Source: Endomychus coccineus (Eukaryota; Arthropoda; Insecta; Coleoptera; Endomychidae). Taken from it: 64,000 nt of DNA. Position numbers and translations under genes: made by a program. This document shows positions 20,831 through 32,926 of the stretch, one piece after another (positions within the stretch are counted from its first letter, which is position 1; the number at the start of each line of letters is the position of its first letter). The stretch covers positions 253,967,736 through 254,031,735 of the forward strand of contig OY294067.1 of NCBI GenBank assembly GCA_958510875.1, read 5' to 3'. A model generated the notes under the pieces. The model was not told where the DNA came from. It did not search any database and was given only the letters and a program-made list of their open reading frames with translations.

Positions 20831-21300
20831 GTTACAAAATTCTCTGCACTATATATATATGTAATAATTGAAATAAGTCTGCAAACGGATTAGATATATT
20901 TATGAGTAAATGAAAGATTTTTTCTTTTTACCCTCGGTTTTGTTCTGCTTATTGTATTCAATGTCTTTATCTATATCCAATATTTAATCTACATATTATT
21001 GTGTTATAATATATTATTTTTAGCGATAACCCAAAGTTTTCCTCTCATCTATACATAAGGTCCAATTTTTATGATTCGATGCTCATGAGTTGAATGTCTT
21101 CAAACAAGCAATACATTTTTAGACATAATTTTACACCACCATAAATGTAAAACCTACATATTTTTAGAGTGAACTGAAAGTAATCTTTCGAAGTGAAAGC
21201 AATGACCTATAATCGGTCCTAATATACAATAACCCTTCCAACTGAAAATACTTTTAAAATCACTTATTTTCGGAATATTAATCTTAGTAATTCTTTTCAG
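20831..21300. other. AT-rich sequence leading to the splice acceptor at 21300
   Basis: No repeat or ORF recognised. The last bases (TTCTTTTCAG) form a pyrimidine tract and AG acceptor. Confidence 0.5.
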
Positions 21301-21419
21301 TACTTCACGATGGTGATAGTTACCAATGAGCCATCCCCTGAAACAGAACCAATATTAGAAATGGGTTACGACAGAATTAGACCCATTCCAGTGTATGAAA
21401 AACCGTATAAATATATCAG
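21301..21419 (+). CDS. Internal exon of a BTB/BACK-domain gene (second half of the BTB domain)
   Basis: This open stretch has an excellent acceptor (TTCTTTTCAG before 21301) and donor (GTAAGC from 21420). It reads YFTMVIVTNEPSPETEPILE and then MGYDRIRPIPVYEKPYKYI, leaving two bases (AG). Length and spacing fit the BTB segment from 'YF..M' to the strand and helix 'PVYE...YKYI'. With its 3' phase it joins in frame to the exon at 28649 (AG+T gives Ser). An ATG at 21310 could instead make this a first coding exon of a short isoform. No earlier BTB exon was recognised in the window. The assignment rests on splice signals, phase and pattern only. Confidence 0.6.
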
Positions 21420-22127
21420 GTAAGCAATATTGATGATGAACTGGAGGCTTCAATTTTTATGGTAGTAGATTATAGATCTAGAGCCAACAACAAAAAGTCA
21501 TACCATTTGCACAAACTTGTACAACAAATCATATAACATTTGAGTACTTATCTAAACAAAAGCGAGGCTGCCTACCGATTCACTTGACGAAGAGGTATAG
21601 AAATGGACGTGAATGCTTAAAAATAAGGAGCCAAGTCAAGTTATTTGGATAATTTTTGTGCTTTGTACCCTAGTAGCTTATAATGAAAAAAATAAAGGCA
21701 GACAATTTTAACGTTACGAAAACTGTGTCATCAGACGTCTTCGATGTGAGAAGGAAGGGCATCATTTGCTTGATGTTGATTCAATCGCCTTGACTTGCAT
21801 CCTTATTTATATACATATATATATCTCGTTGTGAAATGAACCGATAGGCAGACTTTCCTTTACTTAGTGCATTCATAATTATTACATCGTGGTAACCTTT
21901 ATGAAAAATGTACACCAATCTAATACTTTCTGATTTGTATGGTAAATGATTTCATATAACTACTTTTCATAAAAGTTGAGGAATTGTTTTTGACGATATG
22001 CTAAAATTCTCAATGGCCAACAAAATCTATAACAATACAGCGCATTCCATCCGATTTATCTCCAGCTGAAGATAATCTCTTGTTAACATTATTATCCACA
22101 AATAGGGTATTTTGATTTTCAATTCAG

Positions 22128-22215
22128 TTTACTCTGATGATGGCTACTTGGGTCCTCAGTACTTTAACAGTATTCTTAAGTAGATAAGGGTGATTATTTC
22201 TTAGTTAAAGTGTTG
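22128..22215 (+). repeat. PLE-like 3' end repeat
   Basis: CTCTGATGATGGCTACTTGG followed by CTCAGTACTTTAACAGTAT and GATTATTTCTTA. The same order appears at 39828-39930, where GCTGAAAGATCC follows and restores a hammerhead-like GAAA. Both look like worn PLE termini. Confidence 0.5.
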
Positions 22216-23386
22216 TAAACTATGTTAATATTTAAATACTTATAGCATAAGATATTTATTGTGGAGAATGAATTATTATAACTAAATCATTGATTCATGA
22301 ATCTGCTTAAGATCTATGCGATTTTAGAATCGAATAGATGTAATTTTTTCAATATAATTGAAATCTTTTATTTTCTTCAGATCAAATTTGTCATTTTTCG
22401 TTCAGAAGAAATTACGACTGATATATTCAATCCATATTGTGGTTCTTCTAAATTTTACATTCGTTTCATCGAGTGATATTCAATAGTTATCTGAAAATAA
22501 ATCAACTGAACGGATTTCTCTTTCCCCTCACCCTCCTTTTATTAGCCCAGTTCTTTTCTTTTGGACACTTCTGCGGGTTGTAATATGATATATTCACTGA
22601 CTTTCTTAATTAAAGACATAATAAATTAAAGCTCATGACATTGGAAGTTGGCAAAATAATGTCTTTCACAACAATAATGAATATGTGGATGCAGTTGAAC
22701 GATGCACTCCAGCATAATTTAGGAAAACGCCGATTTTAGAATTGCCGCATCAATGGCCTGCAAGATCCTGACTTGACGTTGTTGAATTTCTTTTTGTGGG
22801 GGTAGGTACATAGTATTGCTTATAACACACCACCGACTACCTTGGAAAATATGAATGCTGGAGTAACAGTTGCTTTTCTGACAGTAACGCCAGAAATGCG
22901 TGAGTCGATCTTTTGAAAAAACAAATTGTTATGTCTCGAACAAGATAACACTTTAAACAATTTCTTCGAATTTTTTCTGTTATTGCTATTTCTCAACTCT
23001 TCAAATAATTTGTTTCTTGGTATAAGGTATAACGATTAAGAGATAATTGAAACGGCTATCAGTTTATTATTTAACTTATTATTACTATTAACTTATCTAA
23101 ATAAAGAAATATCAGTCACATTTGGCATCAAAATTCAATGATAGCTTTGATGGAGAGAGTATCATGAAAATTATTTATGTTAAAAATAAAAAACTGCTAT
23201 TTACTAAAGAACTCTTGGACTTGGTGTAATGACCTCCTATATGGATTGAAAGATAATTCAAATGTCTGACAGCTTACGTTGTACCATATTAATATACCTA
23301 AAATGCATAGTTTTTAACACCAGAATTCATTACTCTATTAATTTTTGCGGTCATTTCAAATTTCAAGATGACTATGTTCCAATAGG

Positions 23387-23635
23387 TCATTCGCAACATA
23401 AGAGTTCTTCTTTGAGTCTGTAACTTATCACATGTTCCTGGAACCTTAGACTGAAACTGCGTTCAGTTTGTCCTATGTACAAGGCATTACAGTCATCCCA
23501 CCTCAGCCTGTAAACTCCGGATTTCTTCAATTCATCTTTTCTAGATTCTGAATTATTAATATATGAATACAGATTATTTGAGGTCTTAGAGGATAGTTGA
23601 TAACTCTTAGCTTTGAGCATCTCACAATGTTGTGG
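23387..23635 (-). pseudogene. GIY-YIG endonuclease fragment of another Penelope-like element
   Basis: The minus strand reads KKSGVYRLRWDDCNALYIGQ, then TERSFSLRFQEHVISYR: G-V-Y, Y-I-G-Q-T and the Arg/His pattern of the GIY-YIG domain are all present. The sequence differs clearly from the PLE family at 18 kb and 55 kb, so a second lineage is represented. Only this domain remains, and it lies antisense in the intron. Confidence 0.68.
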
Positions 23636-23929
23636 AACAATTTGTCAGAATTAATTATAAATTAAATGTTACAAGTTTTGTGTAAATTTGAGTTCAATTC
23701 TCCAATTTCCGAAAGTTAAAATGATTTTACACGACGTAAACGCCGGAGCCATAGATATATTTATCAAATCCGACACCGTTCCAATATAAAAATGGTTGTA
23801 ATATGTGAAAATAATAACTAAAATATTTCTACAAAATAAATTTGAAGTTTTAAGTTCCAACTATTTTTTCGCGGGCAATATGTTAAGAGATAAATCTCAG
23901 TAATTGAACAAAACCAAAGGTGAATCAGT

Positions 23930-24165
23930 GCTCCACTTGCTTCACCTGGCGGGTCGCCACTGATATCCGTTAGGGCTATGCGACACTGAGGAAACTAGAT
24001 ATGAGAACGGTGCTGAACCTATTCAGGGCAATACCACCTATCCGAACATCCAGTCTAGACTGGGTGTTGGATGGGTTGGTTTTCGAACACTAGGTAATAT
24101 GGAATGCACAGGGCCTAGTCCTAGACAGGAGGGAACACCACCGCTCCCTTACATTAATAATAATT
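23930..24165 (+). pseudogene. 3' end of the I-like element, with (TAA)n tail
   Basis: The + strand reads IQSRLGVGWVGF, and nucleotides 24050-24110 match the reverse complement of 16100-16180 (TGGGTGTTGGATG, TCCGGATAGGTG-like words). Both copies finish with G/C-rich GGGAAC/GCTCC words and TAA repeats (ATTAATAATAATTT at about 24153). It is a short, 5'-truncated copy. Confidence 0.55.
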
Positions 24166-24480
24166 TATATATTTAAGACTCGTGGCTTTTTTCTATTCAG
24201 AGTTCGTTAGCCAATCATACTGGAAGGATTTTGATGATTCTTTTCTTAAATTGACCCTATATACCCACAGATATGTCATCACACATTCTGAGTGATTTTG
24301 AATCATTATTTTCACGTGCAAAAAGAAAATCAAATTCATATATTAATAGTTTAGCCGACAAGTTCAATGGTGAAGAGCGTAGAGGATAGGGTGGTGGTTG
24401 AGGTATCATTCGGAAGGGACTAGACTGTAAACATGCCAAAAACTCTAGGGAAAATCGTTCATCTGTCAAGACTGAAGTAT

Positions 24481-24612
24481 ATGGCGGGTGGTAGACCGTC
24501 AGGTCGTCGTAAGGGGACTGTCACTGGGACTGTTCGTAGAAAGGCGCGCAACCGTCAACAGTGAACTGCATGGCGGTTGGCAGACCACCAGGTCACCGTA
24601 AAACAACTGAGT
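24481..24612 (+). other. Two tandem micro-ORFs with the same basic motif
   Basis: ATG at 24481 opens MAGGRPSGRRKGTVTGTVRR and stops at 24564. A second ATG at about 24570 opens MAVGRPPGHRKTTE, stop. The shared start M-A-x-G-R-P-x-G-x-R-K shows a duplicated segment. This may be the N-terminus of a mobile-element ORF; no family is recognised. Confidence 0.3.
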
Positions 24613-25434
24613 AGGCCGGGGTACGCTTAGTAATTATAGAGTGATCGTTCTTTTCTCTGAGTTTAAGCACTTATATATTTCTCACACAATGGAGAAAACT
24701 TCTCAAAAGTTTACGTTCAGTGGTTGTCCTTTCACCAGTAATATTGATTTATGTTACGTGGGTTCAATTTCAGATAAGTTTATTTGTGAAGTTGAAAAAT
24801 TTAATTGATCGTAAAATTGAAACCTTGAATATTTACATCTTGCAAATATACATAAAATTTACAATGCTATGTATGATTTTCAGTTTATGACGTCCTTCTC
24901 TTAGATAAGACTAATAAAAAAAGAAATAGTTCATAAAATATTTAACGATAAAGAGGCCTAGTTACTTTTATTGATATTTTCTAATGGTAGTACTTAATTA
25001 TTGTTTATTCACGGAAAGAATCGGTTGAAATTGGAACATTGAAAATCAGTTACGCATCGCGACCTGAATCTTTTATTTAAAGAAATTGCTAAGTAAGATT
25101 CACTGTCTCGTTATTTTCGACAATTAATCAGTACAGGGGAGCTACGACCAGTGTTGGCTCGTGTTCAAGATATCAAGTTAAATGAACTGTGTATTGGTCA
25201 CGTCTAATTTCATTACCTTCAATGGCGTTATCCTTGCTTGGATGGCATGATTGAGTTATCATAATACAAGTTACCCATAAACATGTAACGATGCAAATTA
25301 TTATTGTTATTGAACTGAATTTTCTCAATGGTCTCGAATTTTTTGAGCATTAGTTCGAAAAGGGAATTTTTACCAAGTCTTAATGGCGCATACTGATTAT
25401 AGTCTAGATCGATCAGTAACGCCACAAATTTATA

Positions 25435-25481
25435 GTTCTAGACAGCTGTTTCGCTCTCCTCATAGATCTCATCAGTAGAAC
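25435..25481 (-). ncRNA. Hammerhead ribozyme, all core bases present
   Basis: On the minus strand: stem I 5' GTTCTA, core CTGATGA, stem II GATCT...AGAGC with a 6-base loop and one A-G pair, core GAAA, stem III ACA/TGT around GC, cleavage triplet GTC, and stem I 3' TAGAAC. Stem I is a perfect 6-bp match. Hammerheads of this compact form occur in Penelope-like elements and related retroelements, but no protein relic was recognised beside it. A decayed relative lies at 43744-43782. Activity is not shown by sequence alone. Confidence 0.75.
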
Positions 25482-25729
25482 GAGCAAATTTGCAACGTTA
25501 CTGAACGATCTATGTGGAAGATAACCGGCCAACAGCATGGTAAAAATACTAAAAATCTCACGCCGTCTATGAATAGACTAGAACTAAGAACTCAAACAAT
25601 GTACGACATTGACTGATAGATTTCTCGAACTTTACGAACGTTACGGGAAGTGCAAGTCTATTTGAGTACGCAAGATGGCGACACCAAACCAAACCAATGT
25701 AAGAAAATTAGATCGATGCTTTAGGCGAC

Positions 25730-26296
25730 CGATACACGATATTGTGTATCGATACTTATTCAGTAGGTAACGCAATAACCCGGGTCGATCATGACATAGA
25801 GTATGAAAAGTATCCATTATTTTTTTAATTGCCATGCGACATCTAGCGTCAACTGGAATTACCGTATGTAATAGTTTAATTATTAATAACTTGTTACTAG
25901 TTTCCTTTATTATTCACATTCTCATCACTTTACATTCACTTCTCGGCTTGCACATTTTGTTCTTATTCTTTCATTTTCGAAATTTTGACTACCTTTTCCT
26001 GTGTACGTAGGTACTACTAACTATTAGTTTAGAAGTATTGAAATTCTAAATCAGAAATAAAATAATCGTCTCGAAAAATAGTAGCATGTTCTTTCTATTC
26101 GTAAGCTATTACTTCTTTGTCCTTCAGAATTTTAAGATACTTAACCTGATTATTGTGCAATTTTCCTGGATCGAACAACAGATCGATACTGAGAATATCG
26201 ATATTGATCACCGCAATATATGAGGAATCGATACTTTTGTTACGATCCGTATCGATACAAAATATCGATACACTTCATAGTATCGAACATCCCTAC
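25730..26296. mobile_element. Non-autonomous hAT-like element (TATCGATAC-rich ends)
   Basis: The right end reads GTATCGAACATCCCTA, a hAT-type terminus, preceded by several ATCGATAC words. The left end near 25730-25770 has GACCGATACACGATATTGTG and TATCGATAC. No ORF. The left terminus is uncertain and no 8-bp target duplication could be recognised. Confidence 0.4.
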
Positions 26297-28648
26297 TTGG
26301 AAGTGTATAGACTATTATAGTGAGCTAAAAACCCATGAAAATGAATCAGTCAGCATCAAAAAAAATTAGTTTTTGCAAATTCCAGACATATAGCAAACCT
26401 AGTTCTCTCAACGACCGCATTAAATAGTAGGGGGCGCTCCTGTATGTTTACTAGTCGCTGAGTTCATAGGCACTATTTCTCTCTACAATTGACCAGATAG
26501 CACATCGCACAGGCACTAAGCGGATAGCGTCGAGTATTTCAACGGACCGCTCTGTTCAATAACTCGAAAGGGCTGAGGTAACATTTAATTTACAGACGAA
26601 TGAGTCATCATTCTGTCTGTCTATCATAATTCAGTTAAAATAGTTCCCAATTCTTTAAATGAAATAATTAAAAGTAGCTTAAAATGTTTCAGGATAACAA
26701 CAATTTGTTCATGACATTCAAATGCCTTTCATTATGCTCTATTAATGGGTCATGTCTCCTGCGCAGGGTGGATATAGTTTATACAAAATAAAACCCGATG
26801 CACGTCACCAATCATATGTTTCATTTTGGCAGGGCAGTGTTTCCAGATTATCACATGTTTGAACAATCTTGTTCTTTATTATCTATCATCTTTACCCATG
26901 TGTATTTTGTAATGAGATTTTTCTATGCCCCATATAAATTCAATTGAATTAAGAATGGAGTAGTATACGGAGAAACACGTAAAATTTTATGACCGTATTT
27001 TTCTACAATCAACAATACGCTCTGGTACTCTGGAAAAATGAATGTCGAGAATGTAAATAAGAATCTTAGAAAAATAAAATGCTCTAACCGACCATCGAAC
27101 AACATACCAACCTTGAACAATGCGCGAAATTTACAAGTAAATGAAAGCATTACCGTAGTTTTATATTTTGGATTGGTAGCGGTAAATCAACTACAGATTT
27201 ATTCATGTGATGCTCAATGGAAGTTATTGAAAATATACGCTAATTTTAATTTCATCAGAAAAGCAAAGAAAGTGAGATGGCATTCATCTTTTACGGAGTT
27301 ATGCTTATATTTCATATCCAAATAATAATATAACAAATGAATGATAACGAAAGACCATGAATATTGGCACATTATCAAGCTAGCACTACATATTTGAAAA
27401 AAAATTATTGTTCAAGTGGTGATGAGCTTACTCTCTGGCAATTTCTGATAGTTCATGTGACAGCATGTGTCAGTATAAAATAAGGTTATGTTATAGTGTG
27501 AAAAGTCAAACATAAAGTTGTAAATTAAATTATGTGGAAGACCATTTGAATAAAATAGCAATGTAACGAATTTCATGAGCTGTTTCCAAATCATTTCCAA
27601 TACATCTGCTGCTTATACAATCATACATTTGAAACGAAAATTGTCGTAATTGTCATCATATTTATATTCTGGAAATTTTTTTGAGGAAATCAGAGTCGTA
27701 GCTAGTTCGACCGCTATGTAGAAGTAACAACTTGCCGTATGAACTGAAATTAGGGAAGACTTCGTTCGCTACCGCTCACTTCGTCCTAATTATAGACATT
27801 TTGACAGAAATACTGATGATGCTTATTCAAATATCACGTCGCTAGTGTCATATTCTGAAATCAGCTGTCCACCAGCCACAAAGCCGTCGTCTCCTAACAC
27901 ATAATGGTTCATAAGGCATCGGTGGTTAGGAAAGTTGCTAGGCAACAAATGCATTATGAATCATATCGTGACAGGTCCGCTTTCAATATTATGATGTTGT
28001 GTGCTTATGATTCAATTTACGATCGCTTAATGGACATATTACGATTTCGTCCTAGTAACAATATATTCTATGCTATTTTTTATGCTATAAAAACTAAACA
28101 TTTTTTAAATTTTTTCAATTTGATTGAAAAAAAAGTGTAGCCGGCACAATACTTTCTGTTTCCATCTCCTATATGTAAATTAGAATACTGCAATCAACTC
28201 CCATCAACAATTCGAATTTTATGAATTTATATAAAGTTATCAACAAATTGAGAATTATGATTGTATTATTATGGAAAGATTGTTTAAATAACTAATTGAT
28301 TTCCAACAAATCTCCTTGAGTTATCTATGTCATACATAGTGAACTAATTATTCTATTTTACTATTATTTGTTTTTATTCAATCGAATGTTTGGAACTATC
28401 TAATCGCTGCAAGAGTGCCCCAGAGGATCATTGAAGATAAGCTTAAGATCCATTGAAGGCTTAACTTTTTGATCGATCTATGTTTCTTGTATCTACTTCT
28501 ATCATCATACTATGGATACGAAAAATTAAAATATTGAGACGTTGGTGCAATTCTGAAAGCTGATAATGAATATAAATAAAATAATGACTGATATTCACTC
28601 TTTGATTGAGGCACATATTGTCCACTAATTCTATAACATTTGTTGCAG

Positions 28649-29501
28649 TTCAATGGATGCTGATCCGTTGCAGCCACCATCAGTGAAATTGGCATTAGAC
28701 CTGTTAATGACAGCTGTCAAAATCCCAAATATGCCTGTGATAAGACAATGCATTGAACATGTAGATCTCCAATTGAACAAATCTAATGTTCTATATGTGC
28801 TTTCTCGTTTACCTCTTTGCGCGTGGCCTGAACCAGATAAAAACAATTTCGAACCATCGGCACCACCTTTCATAGAAGAGGACAATCCTAAGAATAAAAT
28901 GTTGGTAGACGAATACTTAGAAAGTTTGAGACATAATTGTCTCTTAGAAATAGATAGACATGCCGATTGTGTTCTGCATCAGCTAGATGTGGGGTTATTA
29001 AGTTATGAAGATGTACTCCATATATCGACTAGAGACACTCTCCAGATTACGAACGAAGGAACTGTTTATTGGGCCATCTTGAAGTGGGCCTGTGCAGAAT
29101 GTCGAAGACTCACGTTGAAGCATTACCAAATTAACGTTAAAGCAGTCTTGAGAGGTTTAGTGTTTGCTCCTAGATACGGATTAATGTCGAAGAAAGAATT
29201 CAAGTCTCGAAAACTGGAAGGTGAATTGGGACCATTAAGCAGTGGAATTTTGGACGAAAAAACATGGAGACAGATACTTTTTTATATCAAAGAAAGAGAT
29301 AAGCAACGACCTGTAGAAGCATTACCTTATAAAATGTCGGTTCCTAGATCTTCAGGAAACTATGAACCAAAAGTGTTAAGCAGCAGAAGTATGACGAAGG
29401 GAATGGAACAACCAGACAACCATGATAAATTGGATAGTGGGGCCACATATGACAAGTCACTCTTGAATTGTTTAAGGTGCTGGACGGTTTTTTTCGATTG
29501 A
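28649..29501 (+). CDS. Terminal exon of a BTB/BACK-domain protein
   Basis: The acceptor is TTTGTTGCAG before 28649 and the reading is open for 283 codons to TGA at 29499. It starts with the last BTB helices (SSMDADPLQPPSVKLALDLL, then a helix IRQCIEHVDLQL). A Pro-rich linker follows, then a BACK-like region with HADCVLHQLDVGLLSYEDVL, NEGTVYWAILKWACAECRRL and VLRGLVFAPRYGLMSKKEF. The tail ends LLNCLRCWTVFFD. BTB/BACK proteins commonly dimerise and bridge substrates to Cullin-3; no Kelch repeats follow here, so the role is open. The clean frame, splice site and downstream AATAAA support a live gene. Confidence 0.85.
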
Positions 29502-29830
29502 AAATGTTCGAAGTTTTAACAGATTACAACAAAATTGTTTTCAGGTAAAATTTTAATTTCTTCGGAATGAACTGCATTTTCATTTTGGAAAGTAATTCAG
29601 ATTTTGTCTCACTTTTTCAAAGTCAAGTCAAGAATATTCAAAAACGTGATAACGAATATAGTGATAAAGACGTTTGTCGAGCTCATTTGAATATAGATTT
29701 TCTTACAGATTTTCAACAAGTTGAACTAAACTGGATTTTAAAAATCTTGCTGTTCAACATGAACTTAAGACTTAAGTTGGAATAGGAAATGGCAATTCGA
29801 TTCGTGAAGGCGTATTCAATAAATTGCAAC
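29502..29830 (+). terminator. 3' UTR and polyadenylation signal of the BTB/BACK gene
   Basis: AATAAA at 29818-29823, 317 bp after the stop, is the first plausible signal. A 72-codon ORF (29567-29785) in this stretch has no recognisable pattern and is taken as untranslated. Confidence 0.5.
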
Positions 29831-32800
29831 TGATTTTGGCAAGTAGGAGTTCATAGCAAAAATTGAATCCAAAACTTTTTTACAGTATAGTCAAATTAGG
29901 CATAAATAATATGGTGTATGTTCCAAAATAATAGTAACAATTTTTTTATTTTCATCGTTCAATTTTGAGGTTCAAAACATTATGTTAAGAATCGAAGGTA
30001 AGATCGCCCATGTCTTAGAAAATGTTCAAGGTGAAAGGTAAAAAACATTCGATGTTTCACTAATATCTCACTTTCTATGGCGCGTCGGCAAATTTATGTC
30101 ATCATCAAAATGAGAGATGATTAAATCCTTGACAAAAAACTATCATAAATTTTTTGCGTACAGTACAATGATATTTTCATCTTGGAAAAACTACTTGTGC
30201 AAGGGAAAGAAATTCGATTTTTTCGCTGATATCTCACTTTCTATGGGTCGTCGTAGACCAATTAAGATCATCATCAAAATGTGAGATAATCAAATTTTTG
30301 TGATATAAAACGAATAATATGTAAAGTAAAATGATATTTTCAACTTGAAAAAATTACTCCCTAAAAATCCTTTAGTAAGGAGGTTTATGGTAACGGGATG
30401 AGTCAAACACCAAAATGGGGTGATGCTCCATGTTGGAAAAAGTTAATAATCGATTTTCTCATTCCTATTGCCCGTACCAGAAAATGTAATGTCAAAGTTG
30501 TTAATCCGCAGAGCTCCAAAATCGTTTTTCCTTGTTAACTCCCAGTGGTCGTCATTTTTGTTTATGTTAATTTTTATTTTCTCTCGGAAAATACAATAAT
30601 CATTTATTGTAATGGTAACTTAGGTACATTAAGTAATTGTGAACTATTTGATTTGATTTTATCGTAAAGAAAATGGAAAATATAAGCCCGCGCTTGGTTT
30701 CATAAAATCCACGTTATTATTTAGTATAATACATATCAGTATAAGAATGTGAGGGAGAAGAATGTATTTCAAACTGCCAAATGCTGCGCATCGTCTCTGA
30801 GTTACACCGCTTCAAACTAATAGGTATTTCTACCACAAAGAAATAGTTTATTATATATATCAAGGGACTGAAGTCCTGTGGTATGTACGCTATTTTTTGC
30901 ACTTCCGAAACACATTTCTTGTTATTAATATGAGTAATCCAAAAGGAATAGACAATGATTTTTGTATTTGTTTTCATATAATATTGAAGTGCAGTGAATA
31001 AAAAATTAAAAAATAATTTGATCTTTCAACGAAGAACCTAAAAATGTTTGAAATAACAGTGAAACTTTATTTCGACTGAACTGTCACTTTTGTTCCCAAG
31101 AGATTAAATTTATATTTAATTCCTAGGGAACAAGAATGATACTTCAGTCCCTGAAAATGAAGACGCTTTTAGTCCCGGGAGTGCAAATTATTATTGAAAT
31201 TAAAACGTAAGCATTGGAAGACTCAAAATGAAGTTTTACACAAAATACAAGTTATTGTTTATTTTAACCATAGGTTGAGGAAGAATTCAAGGAAAATAGG
31301 AAGAAAAAGATAGAAAAGTACGCCCTTCTTCCGTCTGCAACTTTTTTTTTGTTTCGTAGATTATTCACTCTTGACCTCAAAAACTAGTTTTTGCAAGAAT
31401 TTGGGGTTTATCACATTTGAAACATTTTTTCGTTATTGAATTTATGCAGAAGACACTTGATAGCCAATTAATTTATTATACATAGAACAATCACATATTT
31501 TATAGCTTGGGCTATACTAAATGGTATACGCCAAGAATTTGATCGTCACTCTTATTGGAATCCCAACCATAGAAAGTGAGTTAATAACAAAAAAATTTTT
31601 TATTGACCTTTGAGCTTAAATATTTTTTAACACCGGTGCGATCTCAACTTCGATTTTCAATATGATGTTTTAAACATCAAAATGAAGCGATCAAAAAAAT
31701 TTTGACTAATATTTTTTTTGGAACTGATTGGATTGTATAAGGATTCACATGTAATCTATTTCTAAATAGCACAACCAAATGATATAGCTTACTAATCAAA
31801 TCTACTACAACATATGTAATATAACAAGATGTAACAAGAACCACAATAATTGCCAACATCGCGTCTACAATAAAAGTTCTTGCTGTATTCGTTTCCCTCA
31901 CAAGCTGGAAATTTATAAATGACTATCTAAAAATGTGAATTCAAGTCCGGAATCAGTTGCAATGTTTCGTTGACTCCGCCTGAGAACTTGTCGTCTAGTG
32001 ATTTGATTGAGCGTTAATAATAGTGATTATATTTTTTTAACTATAGGTCTCTATCTTGCCAAATCTCAATGAAAGTCACATTTATATTTTGAAATGTTAG
32101 GCTGTTTCAGCATAATTTAAAATGTATACAGCTTGAGTTTTACGAATCTGTGTATACGAATGTCTGGTGAGTTGGAGCGAGTAAGACGCATTGTATTGTC
32201 TTATAAGTTAGACTAGTAAAACACTACCAAGTATTCAGAAAGTTGGACCTGGTCATGTTCATGTGCGTAGAGCTCACTTCCCTTGTACAAGGTTACGTGA
32301 AATACATATTTTTCATATTTGAAGTTAATTCATTACATGAATAATGAAATATGAATTGAAATCAAGTCATCATGCTCTCGCGATAAATGGAAATTCAAGA
32401 CAATGATAAAAGCTTATGCAAGAAATGCCAGTCGAGTAGTGAATTTTTTTGCGATTAAAGGCGCATTATAAATCTATAAATCATGTCCACGCTATTCCTC
32501 ATCTTTGTCGAATCTTTATCGCACCCATTGAATCTCAATATACCGGCTTTAAACTCAACCTGTATACTACAACAGGAAGTATTCTGAATCACTCAATTGA
32601 ATTTGATATTTTGTTTTAATTACTCTGAAGTAATTGTTGTTTATATTAAACTATTTTTACTGACGTCAAAATTTCGCTGGCGAGATTTTTCGATTTTTTA
32701 TATATTGATTTTCTGGAGGAAATATCAACATATCACCAATACTTCTAATGAAATCATTTGAAGGGAAGTTGCAATATAACCAATCTGACAAGATAACATG

Positions 32801-32926
32801 CTCGAAAACTGGTCTGGTTACTATCCTTCGCTATTGTTGCGAAACAACAAGAAGCAAGAAGAACCCTATATTTTTGTTGAGTTCCTGCTCAACTACACCT
32901 TATTCAATTTTAATTCAGCAAAGAGA
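29831..32926. other. AT-rich intergenic sequence, nothing recognised
   Basis: Only chance ORFs. A local repeat of the type GATATCTCACTTTCTATGG occurs at 30063 and 30230. A diverged pair of GGGACTGAAGTC words (30865, 31150) may mark an old foldback. Confidence 0.45.

Larger units (their letters stand above)
21420..28648 (+). other. Probable 7.2-kb intron of the BTB/BACK gene, filled with repeats
   Basis: Begins GTAAGC and ends TTTGTTGCAG. It contains PLE ends (about 21690-21740 and 22128-22215), a PLE GIY-YIG fragment, an I-like 3' end, a hammerhead motif and a hAT-type MITE, each listed separately. The remaining sequence (for example 24165-25430 and 26300-28640) is AT-rich with chance ORFs only. 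Confidence 0.5.

Noticed and set aside
21690..21740. A hammerhead ribozyme on the minus strand (GTCTGATGACACAG)
   Set aside because: The required GAAA is replaced by GTAA and stem I does not pair; at most a worn PLE end.
29567..29785. A 72-codon ORF after the BTB/BACK stop
   Set aside because: It lies between the stop codon and the AATAAA in the same transcript and has no recognisable features; treated as 3' UTR.
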